Assembly: GCA_026396015.1 (NCBI GenBank)
Contig: JAPLXP010000003.1
Span: forward strand, 167,564-231,563
DNA: 64,000 nt
Direction: 5' to 3'
Source: Candidatus Nomurabacteria bacterium
Lineage (GTDB): Bacteria; Patescibacteria; Paceibacteria; UBA9973
Part shown: piece by piece, positions 1 through 8,800 of the stretch
How positions within the stretch are numbered: the first letter of the stretch is position 1
How the letters are laid out: every line of letters starts with the position of its first letter
Notes under the pieces: model-generated
The model's database searches: none
Seen by the model: the letters and a program-made list of their open reading frames with translations, nothing else
What the model was told of the DNA's origin: nothing
Program-made: the position numbers and the translations under genes

Positions 1-20
1 GTGCAATCGAACTTTTATTA

Positions 21-53
21 AAGCCAATATTTATATTATAAGTATTGGCTTTT
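21..53. terminator. Terminator of an upstream gene
   Basis: A 9-bp stem (21-29 with 43-51) is followed by a short T run. It probably ends a gene lying left of the window and isolates the promoter that begins at 56. Confidence 0.6.
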
Positions 54-55
54 GC

Positions 56-84
56 TTGACCTAATTAAATTTAAGTGGTAGATT
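56..84 (+). promoter_or_regulatory. Promoter for the gene at 111
   Basis: TTGACC (56-61) and TAGATT (79-84) are separated by 17 bases. Transcription would start near 91, giving a leader of about 20 bases without a Shine-Dalgarno motif. Confidence 0.6.
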
Positions 85-110
85 AAAAGAAAAATTTAAT
101 AAATATACAA

Positions 111-887
111 ATGAAGATAGATGAAAAATGCGCACAAACGCTTGTTGATAATTTTTTTAAGTCTTATTTAAATAGATTAAAAGAAGAAGGATTAATCAAT
201 AGATTTGAAATTATTGTTGTAGGTGATACACCAATCATAATAGTGACCTGTTATTTTGATTACAAAGAAGATCCTTTTAAAAAAAGAACTCCGCGTAATA
301 TCCGAAAAGAGCTTTATGCCAAGGTGATTCTTTCAACACAGAAAAATTTTGATTTTGATACTAAATATTCTTTTGTGGAGGATGATCCAGGATTTGACTG
401 GTTTAGATTAAAGGTCATAAAAAAAATTAAGGAAAGGAGCTGCGGAGAATCTGCAGAAAATAGAGCAATATCTTTGATGCAAGAATTAAAATCTGAGGGT
501 CGCTGTGGAATTGTTCACGTATATAAAAGCGGGGAGTATTCAGATAATAATTTAAAATTGGATGTAATTCTTGTAATTGAAAAGAAAATGCCAAAAGTTT
601 TTTTTGATGAGAGAAATGAAAGATTTACAATTGGATTTAATGTCAAATCTTCTATAGAAGGCCAGAAAAATCATATTGAAAAAAATAAACATATTCCATC
701 TCTGTGTTTGGATAAAAATCTAAGCGATGAGGAAATTAAAAAAAATGCAAAAGAGCTTATTATCCATTCTTTGATTTATCTTCATACTAAATTCACTGGA
801 TCTTTATTGGATAAAATGCCTGAGTATAATTTTTCAGATTCATTGAAATTTATTCTGACAAAGTCCAAACAGAAAATTCATAAATAA
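111..887 (+). CDS. Hypothetical protein, 258 aa
   Basis: I do not recognise this protein. It is Lys/Asp/Glu-rich and soluble-looking, with no signal peptide or membrane segment. Two halves can be told apart: an alpha/beta N-terminal part with hydrophobic strands (EIIVVGDTPIIIV, about 33-45) and a second part with a similar strand (DVILVIEKK, about 151-159), ending in a basic tail. It stands alone between its own promoter and a strong terminator, so it is a monocistronic unit. It is clearly more AT-rich than glyA next to it, which may mean weaker selection on codon use or a later arrival. No function is proposed. Confidence 0.75.
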   Translation: MKIDEKCAQTLVDNFFKSYLNRLKEEGLINRFEIIVVGDTPIIIVTCYFDYKEDPFKKRTPRNIRKELYAKVILSTQKNFDFDTKYSFVEDDPGFDWFRLKVIKKIKERSCGESAENRAISLMQELKSEGRCGIVHVYKSGEYSDNNLKLDVILVIEKKMPKVFFDERNERFTIGFNVKSSIEGQKNHIEKNKHIPSLCLDKNLSDEEIKKNAKELIIHSLIYLHTKFTGSLLDKMPEYNFSDSLKFILTKSKQKIHK

Positions 888-891
888 ATAA

Positions 892-927
892 AAAGCCTAT
901 ATTACACCAAGTAATATAGGCTTTTTT
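892..927 (+). terminator. Intrinsic terminator
   Basis: A perfect 12-bp stem (894-905 with 911-922), loop accaa, then TTTTTT. It ends the gene at 111-887. Confidence 0.85.
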
Positions 928-984
928 CTTTATCTGGATGCTGTGATAGAATACCTATATTAATCTCTAATTTTTTTAATCTAT

Positions 985-2166
985 ATGGCAATGAAAGACA
1001 AACAGGTAGAAAAACTTATTAAGGCAGAGGACAAGCGTCAGAAGAGTGTTGTTAATTTGATCGCTTCAGAGAACTATGTATCTCGGGATGTCCTCGCAGC
1101 ATTGGGCTCAACTTTGACTAATAAATACGCCGAGGGGTATCCAGGACGCCGATACTATGGTGGTAATGAGATCATAGATAAGGTAGAGCAACTATGTATA
1201 GATCGAGCACTCAAACTTTTTAAATTAAAAAATACAGACTGGCATGTGAATGCACAGCTACTATCTGGATCTCCTGCAAACTTTGCACTTTACTCTGCAC
1301 TCGTACCACTAGGAGAGAAAATCATGGGTATGAAGCTGACATCTGGTGGGCACCTCACACATGGGCACCCACTATCTATGACCGGCAAGCTTTGGAAGCC
1401 TGTGCAATTCGAACTCGGTGGAGAAAGTGAAGTGATAGATTATGATGCATTGATGGAGATAGCAAAGAAAGAAAAGCCGGCGATAATAGTCGCAGGATTC
1501 ACTGCATACCCACGTACTGTGGACTTCAAAAAATTCCGAGAAATCGCAGATGCATGCGGAGCGATACTGCACGTAGACATGTCACATTTTGCGGGGCTCG
1601 TAGCTGGTGGGGCATACCCATCACCATTCCCACACGCTGACTCTGTGATGACTACTACTCATAAATCTCTCCGTGGCCCAAGACAAGCACTCCTCTTTGT
1701 GAAAAAAGATGAAAGAGGTTTTGACAAGAAACTCGACAAGATGGTCATCCCTGGACTCTTTGGTGGTCCGCACGAGAACAATATTGCTGCCGTTGCGATA
1801 GCGTTGAACGAGGCCTCAAAACCAGAATTCAAAAAATATGCAAAGCAAGTAGTAAAGAATGCGCAGACTCTTGCAAAAGAACTCAAAAAACTCGGCTGGC
1901 ATATCATCTCTGGGGGCACAGATTCACATTTGATATTGATGGATACATGGATGGATGGTGCTGGAGTATCCGGTAGTGATGCGAGCAAGAAACTCGAAAA
2001 AGCAGGTATCATCGTGAATATGAATACTATCCCTGGCGACAAGCGCTCTGTCATGGATCCATCTGGTATCCGCCTCGGTACTTGTGCAGAGACTACTCGT
2101 GGAAGAAAGGAGAAGGATATGATCAAGATTGCCCAAAAGATGGATAAGATTTTAAGAGGAAAATAA
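985..2166 (+). CDS. glyA: Serine hydroxymethyltransferase
   Basis: A PLP enzyme that converts serine and tetrahydrofolate to glycine and 5,10-methylene-tetrahydrofolate. The family signature TTTHKSLRGPR is present and the PLP lysine is Lys227. Other family marks are NLIASENYVS near the N-terminus, EGYPGRRYYGG, and HVDMSHFAGLVAGG before the lysine. At 393 aa it is slightly shorter than the usual 410-430. The ATG at 985 is preceded by a T-rich stretch without a Shine-Dalgarno motif; a TGATAGAAT box at 944-952 could be the promoter. Methylene-THF is also the methyl source for dTMP, which fits the thymidylate kinase and dUTPase genes just downstream. Confidence 0.97.
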   Translation: MAMKDKQVEKLIKAEDKRQKSVVNLIASENYVSRDVLAALGSTLTNKYAEGYPGRRYYGGNEIIDKVEQLCIDRALKLFKLKNTDWHVNAQLLSGSPANFALYSALVPLGEKIMGMKLTSGGHLTHGHPLSMTGKLWKPVQFELGGESEVIDYDALMEIAKKEKPAIIVAGFTAYPRTVDFKKFREIADACGAILHVDMSHFAGLVAGGAYPSPFPHADSVMTTTHKSLRGPRQALLFVKKDERGFDKKLDKMVIPGLFGGPHENNIAAVAIALNEASKPEFKKYAKQVVKNAQTLAKELKKLGWHIISGGTDSHLILMDTWMDGAGVSGSDASKKLEKAGIIVNMNTIPGDKRSVMDPSGIRLGTCAETTRGRKEKDMIKIAQKMDKILRGK

Positions 2167-2169
2167 TTT

Positions 2170-2583
2170 ATGAAAATATATTTCTCAGGGTCAATACGTG
2201 GAGGGAGGGGGCATCAAGCTTGGTATGATTATATTGTAAAACAGATTTCCAATTATGGAGAGGTTCTTTCTGAGTTTGTGGCAGACAAGAGTCTGACTAG
2301 TTATGGAACTTCAAATATGACTGATGAAGAGATATACAATAGGGATGTGAGATTGATAGAAGAGTGCGATATTGTCATCGCAGATGTCACCAATCCATCT
2401 CTTGGGGTGGGGTACGAAATAGCCTACGCAGAAAAGATAAATAAAAAGATTTATTGTCTGTATTTAAAATCTGATAATAAAAAAATATCTGCAATGATCT
2501 CTGGCAATAAAAATTGTGAAATATATCCATATACATCTGAATCTGAAATAACAGAAATTATAAAAAATATTTTTGATAAATAA
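2170..2583 (+). CDS. 2'-deoxynucleoside 5'-monophosphate N-glycosidase (DNPH1/Rcl-like)
   Basis: Enzymes of this family hydrolyse the N-glycosidic bond of deoxynucleoside monophosphates and clean unusual bases from the nucleotide pool. The match to mammalian DNPH1, recalled from memory, is strong: YFSGSIRGGR at the N-terminus, then HVAD-like EFVADKS, and ADVTNPSLGVGYEIAYAE. Tyr4, Asp59 and Glu83 fall at the catalytic positions by that alignment. The length of 137 aa is near the 160-170 of the animal enzyme. It starts 3 bases after glyA and ends 1 base before tmk, so the three form an operon for nucleotide metabolism. A plain nucleoside deoxyribosyltransferase is the alternative. Confidence 0.85.
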   Translation: MKIYFSGSIRGGRGHQAWYDYIVKQISNYGEVLSEFVADKSLTSYGTSNMTDEEIYNRDVRLIEECDIVIADVTNPSLGVGYEIAYAEKINKKIYCLYLKSDNKKISAMISGNKNCEIYPYTSESEITEIIKNIFDK

Positions 2584-2584
2584 A

Positions 2585-3304
2585 ATGAAAAAAATAAAAG
2601 GAAAACTAATCGTTATAGATGGTACAGATGGTAGTGGTAAGGCTACTCAGGTGGATTTATTGATGAAGAGGTTGAAGGGGGATGGATATATAGTAAAGAC
2701 AGTAGACTTCCCTGAATACTATAAAAACTTTTTTGGGGGATTCATCGCGAACTGCCTAAAAGACCAATCGTACAACTGGGTAAATATTCATCCACAAATA
2801 GCATCTATCGTATATGCTGCAGACAGATGGGAATCAAAAGATCAAATAGAAGAATGGCTAAACAAGGGGTATATCGTCATCGCCAATAGATATGTCAGTG
2901 CAAATCAGATTCACCAAGGGGGTAAAATACACGACGCAAAAAAGAGAAAAGAATTTCTTCGGTGGTTAGACGATATGGAGTATCGAGTGTTCGGTATCCC
3001 TCGACCAGATGTAGTATTTTATTTAGAAGTCCCAATAAAATTCACACAGAAGTTGATGCTAGAGCGCGACAAAAATAATTCAAGAGAATATTTAGGTAAT
3101 AAAAAAGATGTACACGAAAATGATGAAAAGTTTTTAGAAAATTCTCGCAAGAGTGCTTTGAAGCTAATCAATGAATTGAATAACTTTATAAAAGTTTCTT
3201 GTGTGGCTGGTACCAAGATGCGCGAGAGGGAAGATATACACAATTACGTATATGTGGAATCCATAAAATTACTTCCAAAAATAAAAAAGACAAAAACTAA
3301 ATAA
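2585..3304 (+). CDS. tmk: Thymidylate kinase
   Basis: Phosphorylates dTMP to dTDP using ATP. The P-loop GTDGSGKAT lies at about residues 13-21, and the dTMP-binding segment NRYVSANQIHQG is clear, as is the lid-region arginine (LERDKNNSREY). The sequence resembles the longer archaeal/eukaryal-type kinases and has an extra lysine-rich C-terminus. The longest reading frame could start at a TTG at 2573, overlapping the previous gene. I prefer the ATG at 2585, which leaves a 1-base gap and puts the P-loop at the normal distance from the N-terminus. It is the last gene of the glyA unit and is followed by a terminator. Confidence 0.95.
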   Translation: MKKIKGKLIVIDGTDGSGKATQVDLLMKRLKGDGYIVKTVDFPEYYKNFFGGFIANCLKDQSYNWVNIHPQIASIVYAADRWESKDQIEEWLNKGYIVIANRYVSANQIHQGGKIHDAKKRKEFLRWLDDMEYRVFGIPRPDVVFYLEVPIKFTQKLMLERDKNNSREYLGNKKDVHENDEKFLENSRKSALKLINELNNFIKVSCVAGTKMREREDIHNYVYVESIKLLPKIKKTKTK

Positions 3305-3305
3305 C

Positions 3306-3334
3306 AAAAAGCCTCTTTCTTAAGAGGCTTTTTG
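3306..3334 (+). terminator. Intrinsic terminator after tmk
   Basis: A 12-bp stem with arms 3306-3317 and 3322-3333, ending in a T run. Confidence 0.85.
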
Positions 3335-3346
3335 TTTGTATTTTAA

Positions 3347-3356
3347 TGTGTATAAT
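3347..3356 (+). promoter_or_regulatory. Promoter of dut (leaderless type)
   Basis: TGTGTATAAT, with TATAAT at 3351-3356. The ATG of dut is only 9 bases further on, so the transcript would have almost no 5' leader. Confidence 0.65.
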
Positions 3357-3365
3357 TAAAATACA

Positions 3366-3788
3366 ATGAAAATAAAAATTAAAAAATTAAAAGAGGATGC
3401 AAAATTGCCAAAGTATGCAAATCCTGGTGATGTAGGTATGGATATGTATGCGATGGAGACTGCGACTATCCCTCCGATGGGGCACTATATGTTTTGGCAC
3501 GGTTTTGCATTGGAATTCCCAGAGGGATATGCAGCGATAGTGAAGGACAAGAGTAGTATTTCAAAAGCATATCTCCATACGATGGGTGGGGTATTTGATG
3601 CAGGATATCGTGGTGAATACAATACACACTTAGTCAATCTAGGTAGCGAGCCGTATACTGTAGAAGAGGGTGACAAGGTAGCCCAGTTGATCATTTACCC
3701 TGTAGCTATTGCGGAATTAGAGGAAGTTGATATATTGAGTGAGTCAGTCCGTGGGGATGGGGCATTCGGTAGTACTGGAAAGAAGTAG
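3366..3788 (+). CDS. dut: dUTP diphosphatase
   Basis: Hydrolyses dUTP to dUMP and pyrophosphate, keeping uracil out of DNA and feeding dTMP synthesis. All five trimeric dUTPase motifs can be read in order: GDVGMDMYA, KDKSSISKA, GGVFDAGYRGE, GDKVAQLII and the C-terminal RGDGAFGSTG. The catalytic Asp of motif 3 is present (VFDAGYRG). The length of 140 aa is normal. It has its own promoter and stops at TAG. With DNPH1-like and tmk just upstream it completes a small pool-sanitation cluster. Confidence 0.95.
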   Translation: MKIKIKKLKEDAKLPKYANPGDVGMDMYAMETATIPPMGHYMFWHGFALEFPEGYAAIVKDKSSISKAYLHTMGGVFDAGYRGEYNTHLVNLGSEPYTVEEGDKVAQLIIYPVAIAELEEVDILSESVRGDGAFGSTGKK

Positions 3789-3832
3789 GAGAACCTCTCC
3801 CTAACCCTCTCCTTGGTAAGGTAGAGGGGAAA
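3788..3832. repeat. REP-like palindrome, family E copy 1
   Basis: A CT/AG-rich imperfect palindrome (cctctccctaaccctctcc followed by ggtaaggtagagggg) fills the gap between dut and argS. Related sequences occur at 30948-30986 and, inside a gene, at about 19830-19876. Confidence 0.6.
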
Positions 3833-3842
3833 TACAAATACA

Positions 3843-5561
3843 ATGAACATAAAAACACAAATACAAAATATAATATTAGAAGCACTAAAGAATCTCGGCA
3901 TCGAGGCGAGTGCTATTACTCTGGAACATCCTGCAGATTTGAATAATGGCGACTATTCTACAAATGTAGCCATGGCCTACGCAAAGCAATCTAGCAAGAA
4001 TCCTCGTGCACTAGCAGACGAGATAAAGTCTGAGATCGAAAAGAATCTTCCAAAAGAAATTTCAAAAATCGAAGTAGCAGGAGCTGGATTTATCAACTTC
4101 TACTTATCACATGATTTTTTTGTGGATAGTATAAAAGATATTTTGAATAAAGGTGAAAACTGGGGGAAAAATGATTTATCTAATGGCAAAAAAATAATGG
4201 TGGAGTATACAGACCCGAATCCATTCAAGCCATTCCATATTGGACATCTGATGACAAATGCTATTGGTGAGTCTATCTCTCGTATCGTAGAATTCTCTGG
4301 TGCAAAGACAGTCCGTGCAAACTATCAGGGCGATGTAGGCCTGCACGTAGCAAAAGCAATTTGGGGAATGATGAAAAATCCAGAAAGAGATCAAGAAAAT
4401 GAACAAGTCTCTTATTTAGCCTCATATATTGGCAATTGTTATGCCAAAGGCAGTGATGCATATGACAACGATGAAAATTCCAAAAAAGAAATAGATGCTA
4501 TTAATAAAAAGGTATACGACAAGAGCGATGAGGAAATAAATAAAATATACGCATGGGGTAGAGAAGTTACACTTCTAGCTTTCGAAGAAATATATTCATT
4601 ACTAGGTACAAAGTTCAATCACTATTTCTTTGAATCTATTATGGCTCCAATCGGTGAAAAGATCGTCCGAGCAAATACTCCAAATGTATTCGAGGAATCT
4701 GATGGCGCGATAGTATTCAAGGCAGATAAATATAATCCAAAATTGCACACTCGAGTATTCATCACGAGCAGTGGCCTACCACTATACGAGACAAAGGAGA
4801 TCGGTCTGACGATGACAAAATTTGAGACTGAATCAGATCTTGATTTATCTATTGTGACTACTGCTATCGAGCAGGGTGAATATATGAAGGTAGTCCAGCA
4901 GGCAATATCACTGATGCATCCAGAACTTGAGAAAAAGATGAAGCATATCACTCATGGCATGATGCGCCTCGCTTCTGGCAAGATGTCTTCTCGCAAGGGT
5001 AACGTAGTCACTGGCGAATCACTACTACGAGATTCTATGGACGTAGTACACGAAAAGGTGGCCGAACGAGATCTGTCTTCGGATGAAAAAGAAAACATCG
5101 CTCAGACAGTGGGTGTAGCTGCACTAAAATATTCAATTCTTCGTTCATCTCTTGGATCAGACATTGTTTATGATTTTGAAAAATCTATTTCTTTTGATGG
5201 AGATTCTGGTCCATATCTGCAGTACACAGCAGTACGTGCAAATGGTATCCACAAGAAAGCCGATGGCGATGGCATAACTGCAGCGTATACAGATATACCA
5301 ACTGACATCACAGTATTAGAAAAAAATCTATACAGATTCCCAGAGGTTGTGGCATATGCATATGAGCAACTCGAACCTCATCATATCGCTACCTATCTGA
5401 CCGAGCTCGCATCTGCATTCAACTCTTTTTATGGTAATACTGTCATAGCGAACAAGAATGATCCATATGCACCGTATCGTGTGGCTCTCGTATCTGCATT
5501 CCACACTACAATGCAAAATGGCCTGTATCTCCTAGGCATAAAAACTCCAGAAAAAATGTAA
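3843..5561 (+). CDS. argS: Arginyl-tRNA synthetase
   Basis: Class I synthetase that charges tRNA-Arg. The N-terminal Add-1 domain includes the tRNA-contacting NNGDYSTNVAM. The HIGH motif is HIGH at 132-135 within PNPFKPFHIGHLMTN, and the second signature is GKMSSRKGN at 379-387. The C-terminal DALR anticodon-binding domain covers the last roughly 110 residues (from SGPYLQYTAVRAN onward), and the protein ends with the typical terminal Met. The length of 572 aa is normal. It is followed by a terminator, which separates it from the riboswitch-controlled ileS. Confidence 0.97.
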   Translation: MNIKTQIQNIILEALKNLGIEASAITLEHPADLNNGDYSTNVAMAYAKQSSKNPRALADEIKSEIEKNLPKEISKIEVAGAGFINFYLSHDFFVDSIKDILNKGENWGKNDLSNGKKIMVEYTDPNPFKPFHIGHLMTNAIGESISRIVEFSGAKTVRANYQGDVGLHVAKAIWGMMKNPERDQENEQVSYLASYIGNCYAKGSDAYDNDENSKKEIDAINKKVYDKSDEEINKIYAWGREVTLLAFEEIYSLLGTKFNHYFFESIMAPIGEKIVRANTPNVFEESDGAIVFKADKYNPKLHTRVFITSSGLPLYETKEIGLTMTKFETESDLDLSIVTTAIEQGEYMKVVQQAISLMHPELEKKMKHITHGMMRLASGKMSSRKGNVVTGESLLRDSMDVVHEKVAERDLSSDEKENIAQTVGVAALKYSILRSSLGSDIVYDFEKSISFDGDSGPYLQYTAVRANGIHKKADGDGITAAYTDIPTDITVLEKNLYRFPEVVAYAYEQLEPHHIATYLTELASAFNSFYGNTVIANKNDPYAPYRVALVSAFHTTMQNGLYLLGIKTPEKM

Positions 5562-5562
5562 T

Positions 5563-5592
5563 AAAAAAGCAAATGAAAATCTTGCTTTTTTA
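5563..5592 (+). terminator. Intrinsic terminator after argS
   Basis: A 10-bp stem, arms 5563-5572 and 5582-5591, beginning one base after the argS stop. Confidence 0.8.
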
Positions 5593-5621
5593 GTGTTTTA
5601 TGGTTATTCTGTATATACAGA

Positions 5622-5772
5622 TGTTGAAGGGGCTATCACCCTGGAGTCTTGGGAAGAAATCCTTTAAAAATGGACGTAGAACCCAGTAAATGAGAAGTAA
5701 GCAAGGTGGTACCGCGGTAAAAATCGCCCTTGGAATGCAATCGTAGGATTGTTATTCAAGGGCGATTTTTAA
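5622..5772 (+). promoter_or_regulatory. T-box riboswitch controlling ileS, specifier AUC (Ile)
   Basis: The T-box core aaggtggtaccgcgg is at 5703-5717; its UGGU bulge can pair with ACCA-ended tRNA (discriminator A, as in tRNA-Ile). Upstream, a tiny hairpin of GGG (5630-5632) and CCC (5639-5641) shows an ATC triplet at 5635-5637, which would be the isoleucine specifier. Downstream, arms near 5719-5732 and 5757-5771 (aaaatcgcccttg with caagggcgatttt) followed by T's form a terminator that competes with the antiterminator. Stem I is far smaller than in Bacillus T-boxes. By family knowledge, uncharged tRNA-Ile would let transcription read into ileS. Confidence 0.88.
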
Positions 5773-5789
5773 TTTAATATTATTAAGAT

Positions 5790-5886
5790 AACACTTCGCA
5801 AATTATATTCATTTCTCGGGTCCTCTGATCTCCTCGTGATTACACGAGGCCAGACCGTTCGAAAAGAAAATAATTTGCTCCGTAAA
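5790..5886. repeat. Palindromic element between T-box and ileS
   Basis: Arms near 5796-5818 (gcaaattatattcatttctc) and 5859-5878 (gaaaagaaaataatttgc) enclose an inner perfect hairpin cctcgtg-atta-cacgagg followed by ccagaccgttcg. The design (site-specific arms, GC-rich inner hairpin, trailing ccg-cg) resembles the elements found inside ileS and the cysteine desulfurase gene. It lies in the ileS leader and is not part of the T-box. Confidence 0.6.
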
Positions 5887-5891
5887 AAATC

Positions 5892-8800
5892 ATGGAAGAC
5901 AAAAATACAAAATCACAAAATGCAGAACGCGAGGAAAAAGTTTTAAAATTCTGGGAAGAGAATAAAATTTTTCAAAAGAGTCTGGACAAAGAAAAAAATA
6001 AAGGGGAGTTCGTATTCTACGAGGGTCCTCCTACTGCCAATGGCAAGCCAGGTATTCATCATCTCGAAGCTCGTGCTTTCAAGGATGCTATTCCTCGATA
6101 CAAGACAATGCAAGGCTTCCATGTCAGGCGTAAGGGTGGCTGGGATACTCATGGTCTGCCAGTAGAGCTACAAGTAGAAAAGAAATTGGGACTCAACTCA
6201 AAAAAAGCGATTGAGGATTTTGGAATTGCAAAGTTCAATACAGAGTGTAAAGCTAGTGTCTGGGAATATCTCGATATCTGGAATCGTTTTACAAAGAGAA
6301 TAGGCTACTGGGTGGATCAAGAGAATCCTTATGTAACCTATGACAATAAATATATTGAATCAGTATGGAATGTATTGGGTGAAGTAGAGAAGAAAGATTT
6401 ACTCTACAAGGATTACAGAATAGTACCTTGGTGTCCACGTTGTGGTACTGCATTATCTTCGCATGAGCTTGCGCAAGGGTATGAAGATGTAAAAGATTTG
6501 TCTGTGACTGCGAAATTTCGCCTGTTTCCTACGCAGAAGGCACACCCTCACTTTAACGCGAGTACGCTAACCCGTTCGGATGTGTCTTCTGCTCCGGAGA
6601 CATACATCCTAGCTTGGACTACTACTCCATGGACACTACCAGGCAATGTAGCTCTGGCTGTAGGTTCTGATATTGATTATGTAAAAATAAAATTAGCAGA
6701 AAGTTTTTTAATTTTAGCAAAGGAGAGACTCTCAGTAGTGGAAGGTGAATATGAGATAGTAGGTGAGATGAAGGGTAGTGAATTGGTCGGCCTAGAATAC
6801 GAACCATTATATCCATATCTACGCGACAATCTTCCAGAGAGTGAAAAAGCTAAATTAGAAAAAGCATTCAAGGTGTATGCTGCTGATTTCGTGACGACTA
6901 CAGATGGTACAGGTGTAGTACACACAGCTGTGATGTATGGTCAGGACGACTTTGAACTCGGAACAAAGCTAGGTCTTCCAAAATTCCACATCGTAGGACT
7001 AGACGGTAGATTCGTACTAGGTACAGGTCCATTTGAGGGTCGCTTTGTAAAAGATGAAGATGTAGCTGTCGATGTGATCAAGGATCTCGCAGGACGAGGA
7101 CTACTATTCAAGAAAGAAAAATACGAGCACTCATATCCTCACTGTTGGCGATGCAAGACACCGCTCATATACTACGCGCGCGATTCTTGGTATATACGCA
7201 TGTCATCTCTACGTGTAGAATTGCTCGAAGAAAATAAAGATATAAAATGGGAGCCATCACATATCCGTGAGGGTCGCTTTGGAGAGTGGCTACGCGAGAT
7301 CAAGGACTGGGCAATATCTCGCGAGAGATACTGGGGTACACCGTTGCCAATCTGGGTAAATGAGGAGAATGGTGATCGTATGGTGATAAATTCTGTAGAT
7401 GATATCCGTGCACATACAAAAAAATCTGGTAATAAATATTTTGTCATGCGTCATGGAGAAGCTGCTCATAATCTCGGAGGCCTCATCTCTGATGATGCAA
7501 ATGCACCGGATCATCTGACTGATCTTGGTCGCGAGCAAGTAGTGAAGTCAGCACAAGATTTTAAAGATAAAAAAATTGATTTGATTTTTGCTTCGCCTTT
7601 TATTCGCACAGAAGAGACTACAGATATAATATGTAGTGAATTAGGATTGAGTAAAGACTCTATTGTGATAGATGATAGACTCCATGAATTCAAAGTGGGA
7701 AATAAAGATATAACTACATGGAAGCAATACCACGAGGCGCTACCAAAGACGGTAGAGAATTTTACCTTTGCATATCCAGATGGTGAGTCATACCAAGATA
7801 TGAAAAATCGCGTTATGGATTTTATCTATGACATAGAATCAAAATATCAAAATAAAAACATTGTGATAGTCACTCATGGTGGACCTTCATGGATACTGTC
7901 TGCTGGTGCACGTGGTCATAATTCTGATGAGGCTCTATCTATGATTCGTGATAGAAAAGATTTCCATTATTTAGGTAATGCTGAATATTATGAATTGAAT
8001 TTTTCCCCACTACCACATGACAGTACATATACATTGGATCTGCATCGTCCATATATCGACGAAGTTGTATTGGAAAAAGATGGTGCAAGATATACTCGCG
8101 TAAAGGAGGTGATGGATGTATGGTTCGACTCTGGCTGTATGCCTTTTGCTCAGGATCATTATCCATTTGAGAATCGTGATTTGATCGATGGTCCGGGGTA
8201 TCCTGCAGACTATATCTGTGAGGCAATAGATCAGACTCGTGGATGGTTCTATACATTACACGCAGTGGGTATATTGATGGGCAAAGGACGAGCATACAAG
8301 AATGTGATATGTCTTGGTCATATACTAGATGCACAGGGAAAAAAGATGAGTAAATCACTAGGCAACATAGTAGACCCATGGACTATGATGGAAAAGTACG
8401 GAGTGGATACTCTACGTCTGTGGATGTACTCTGTGAATCAGCCAGGTGAGTCAAAAAACTTTGATGAAAAAACTGTAGCGGAATTGCACAGCAAAGTATT
8501 CGGGCTCTACTACAATGTCCTTTCTTTCTATGAACTATATCGTGATACAAAATTAGAGAATGTGAATCGTGCAGATATAAAGTCAGATAATGTGTTGGAT
8601 CAATGGATCCTAGCACAGCTAGATGTTCTCGTGAATACGACGACTATCAATATGGACAATTACAAATTGCTCGAGCCAGTGCGTGCTATGCGTGCATTCA
8701 TGGATGATCTTTCTACTTGGTATCTACGCCGTTCCCGCGAGAGAATAAAGGATGGCGAAGAGAATGCAAAGCAGACTCTATATGTCGTATTGAAAACTCT

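Noticed and set aside
2573..2584. TTG start giving tmk four extra residues
   Set aside because: It overlaps the previous gene, and the ATG at 2585 gives the normal distance to the P-loop.
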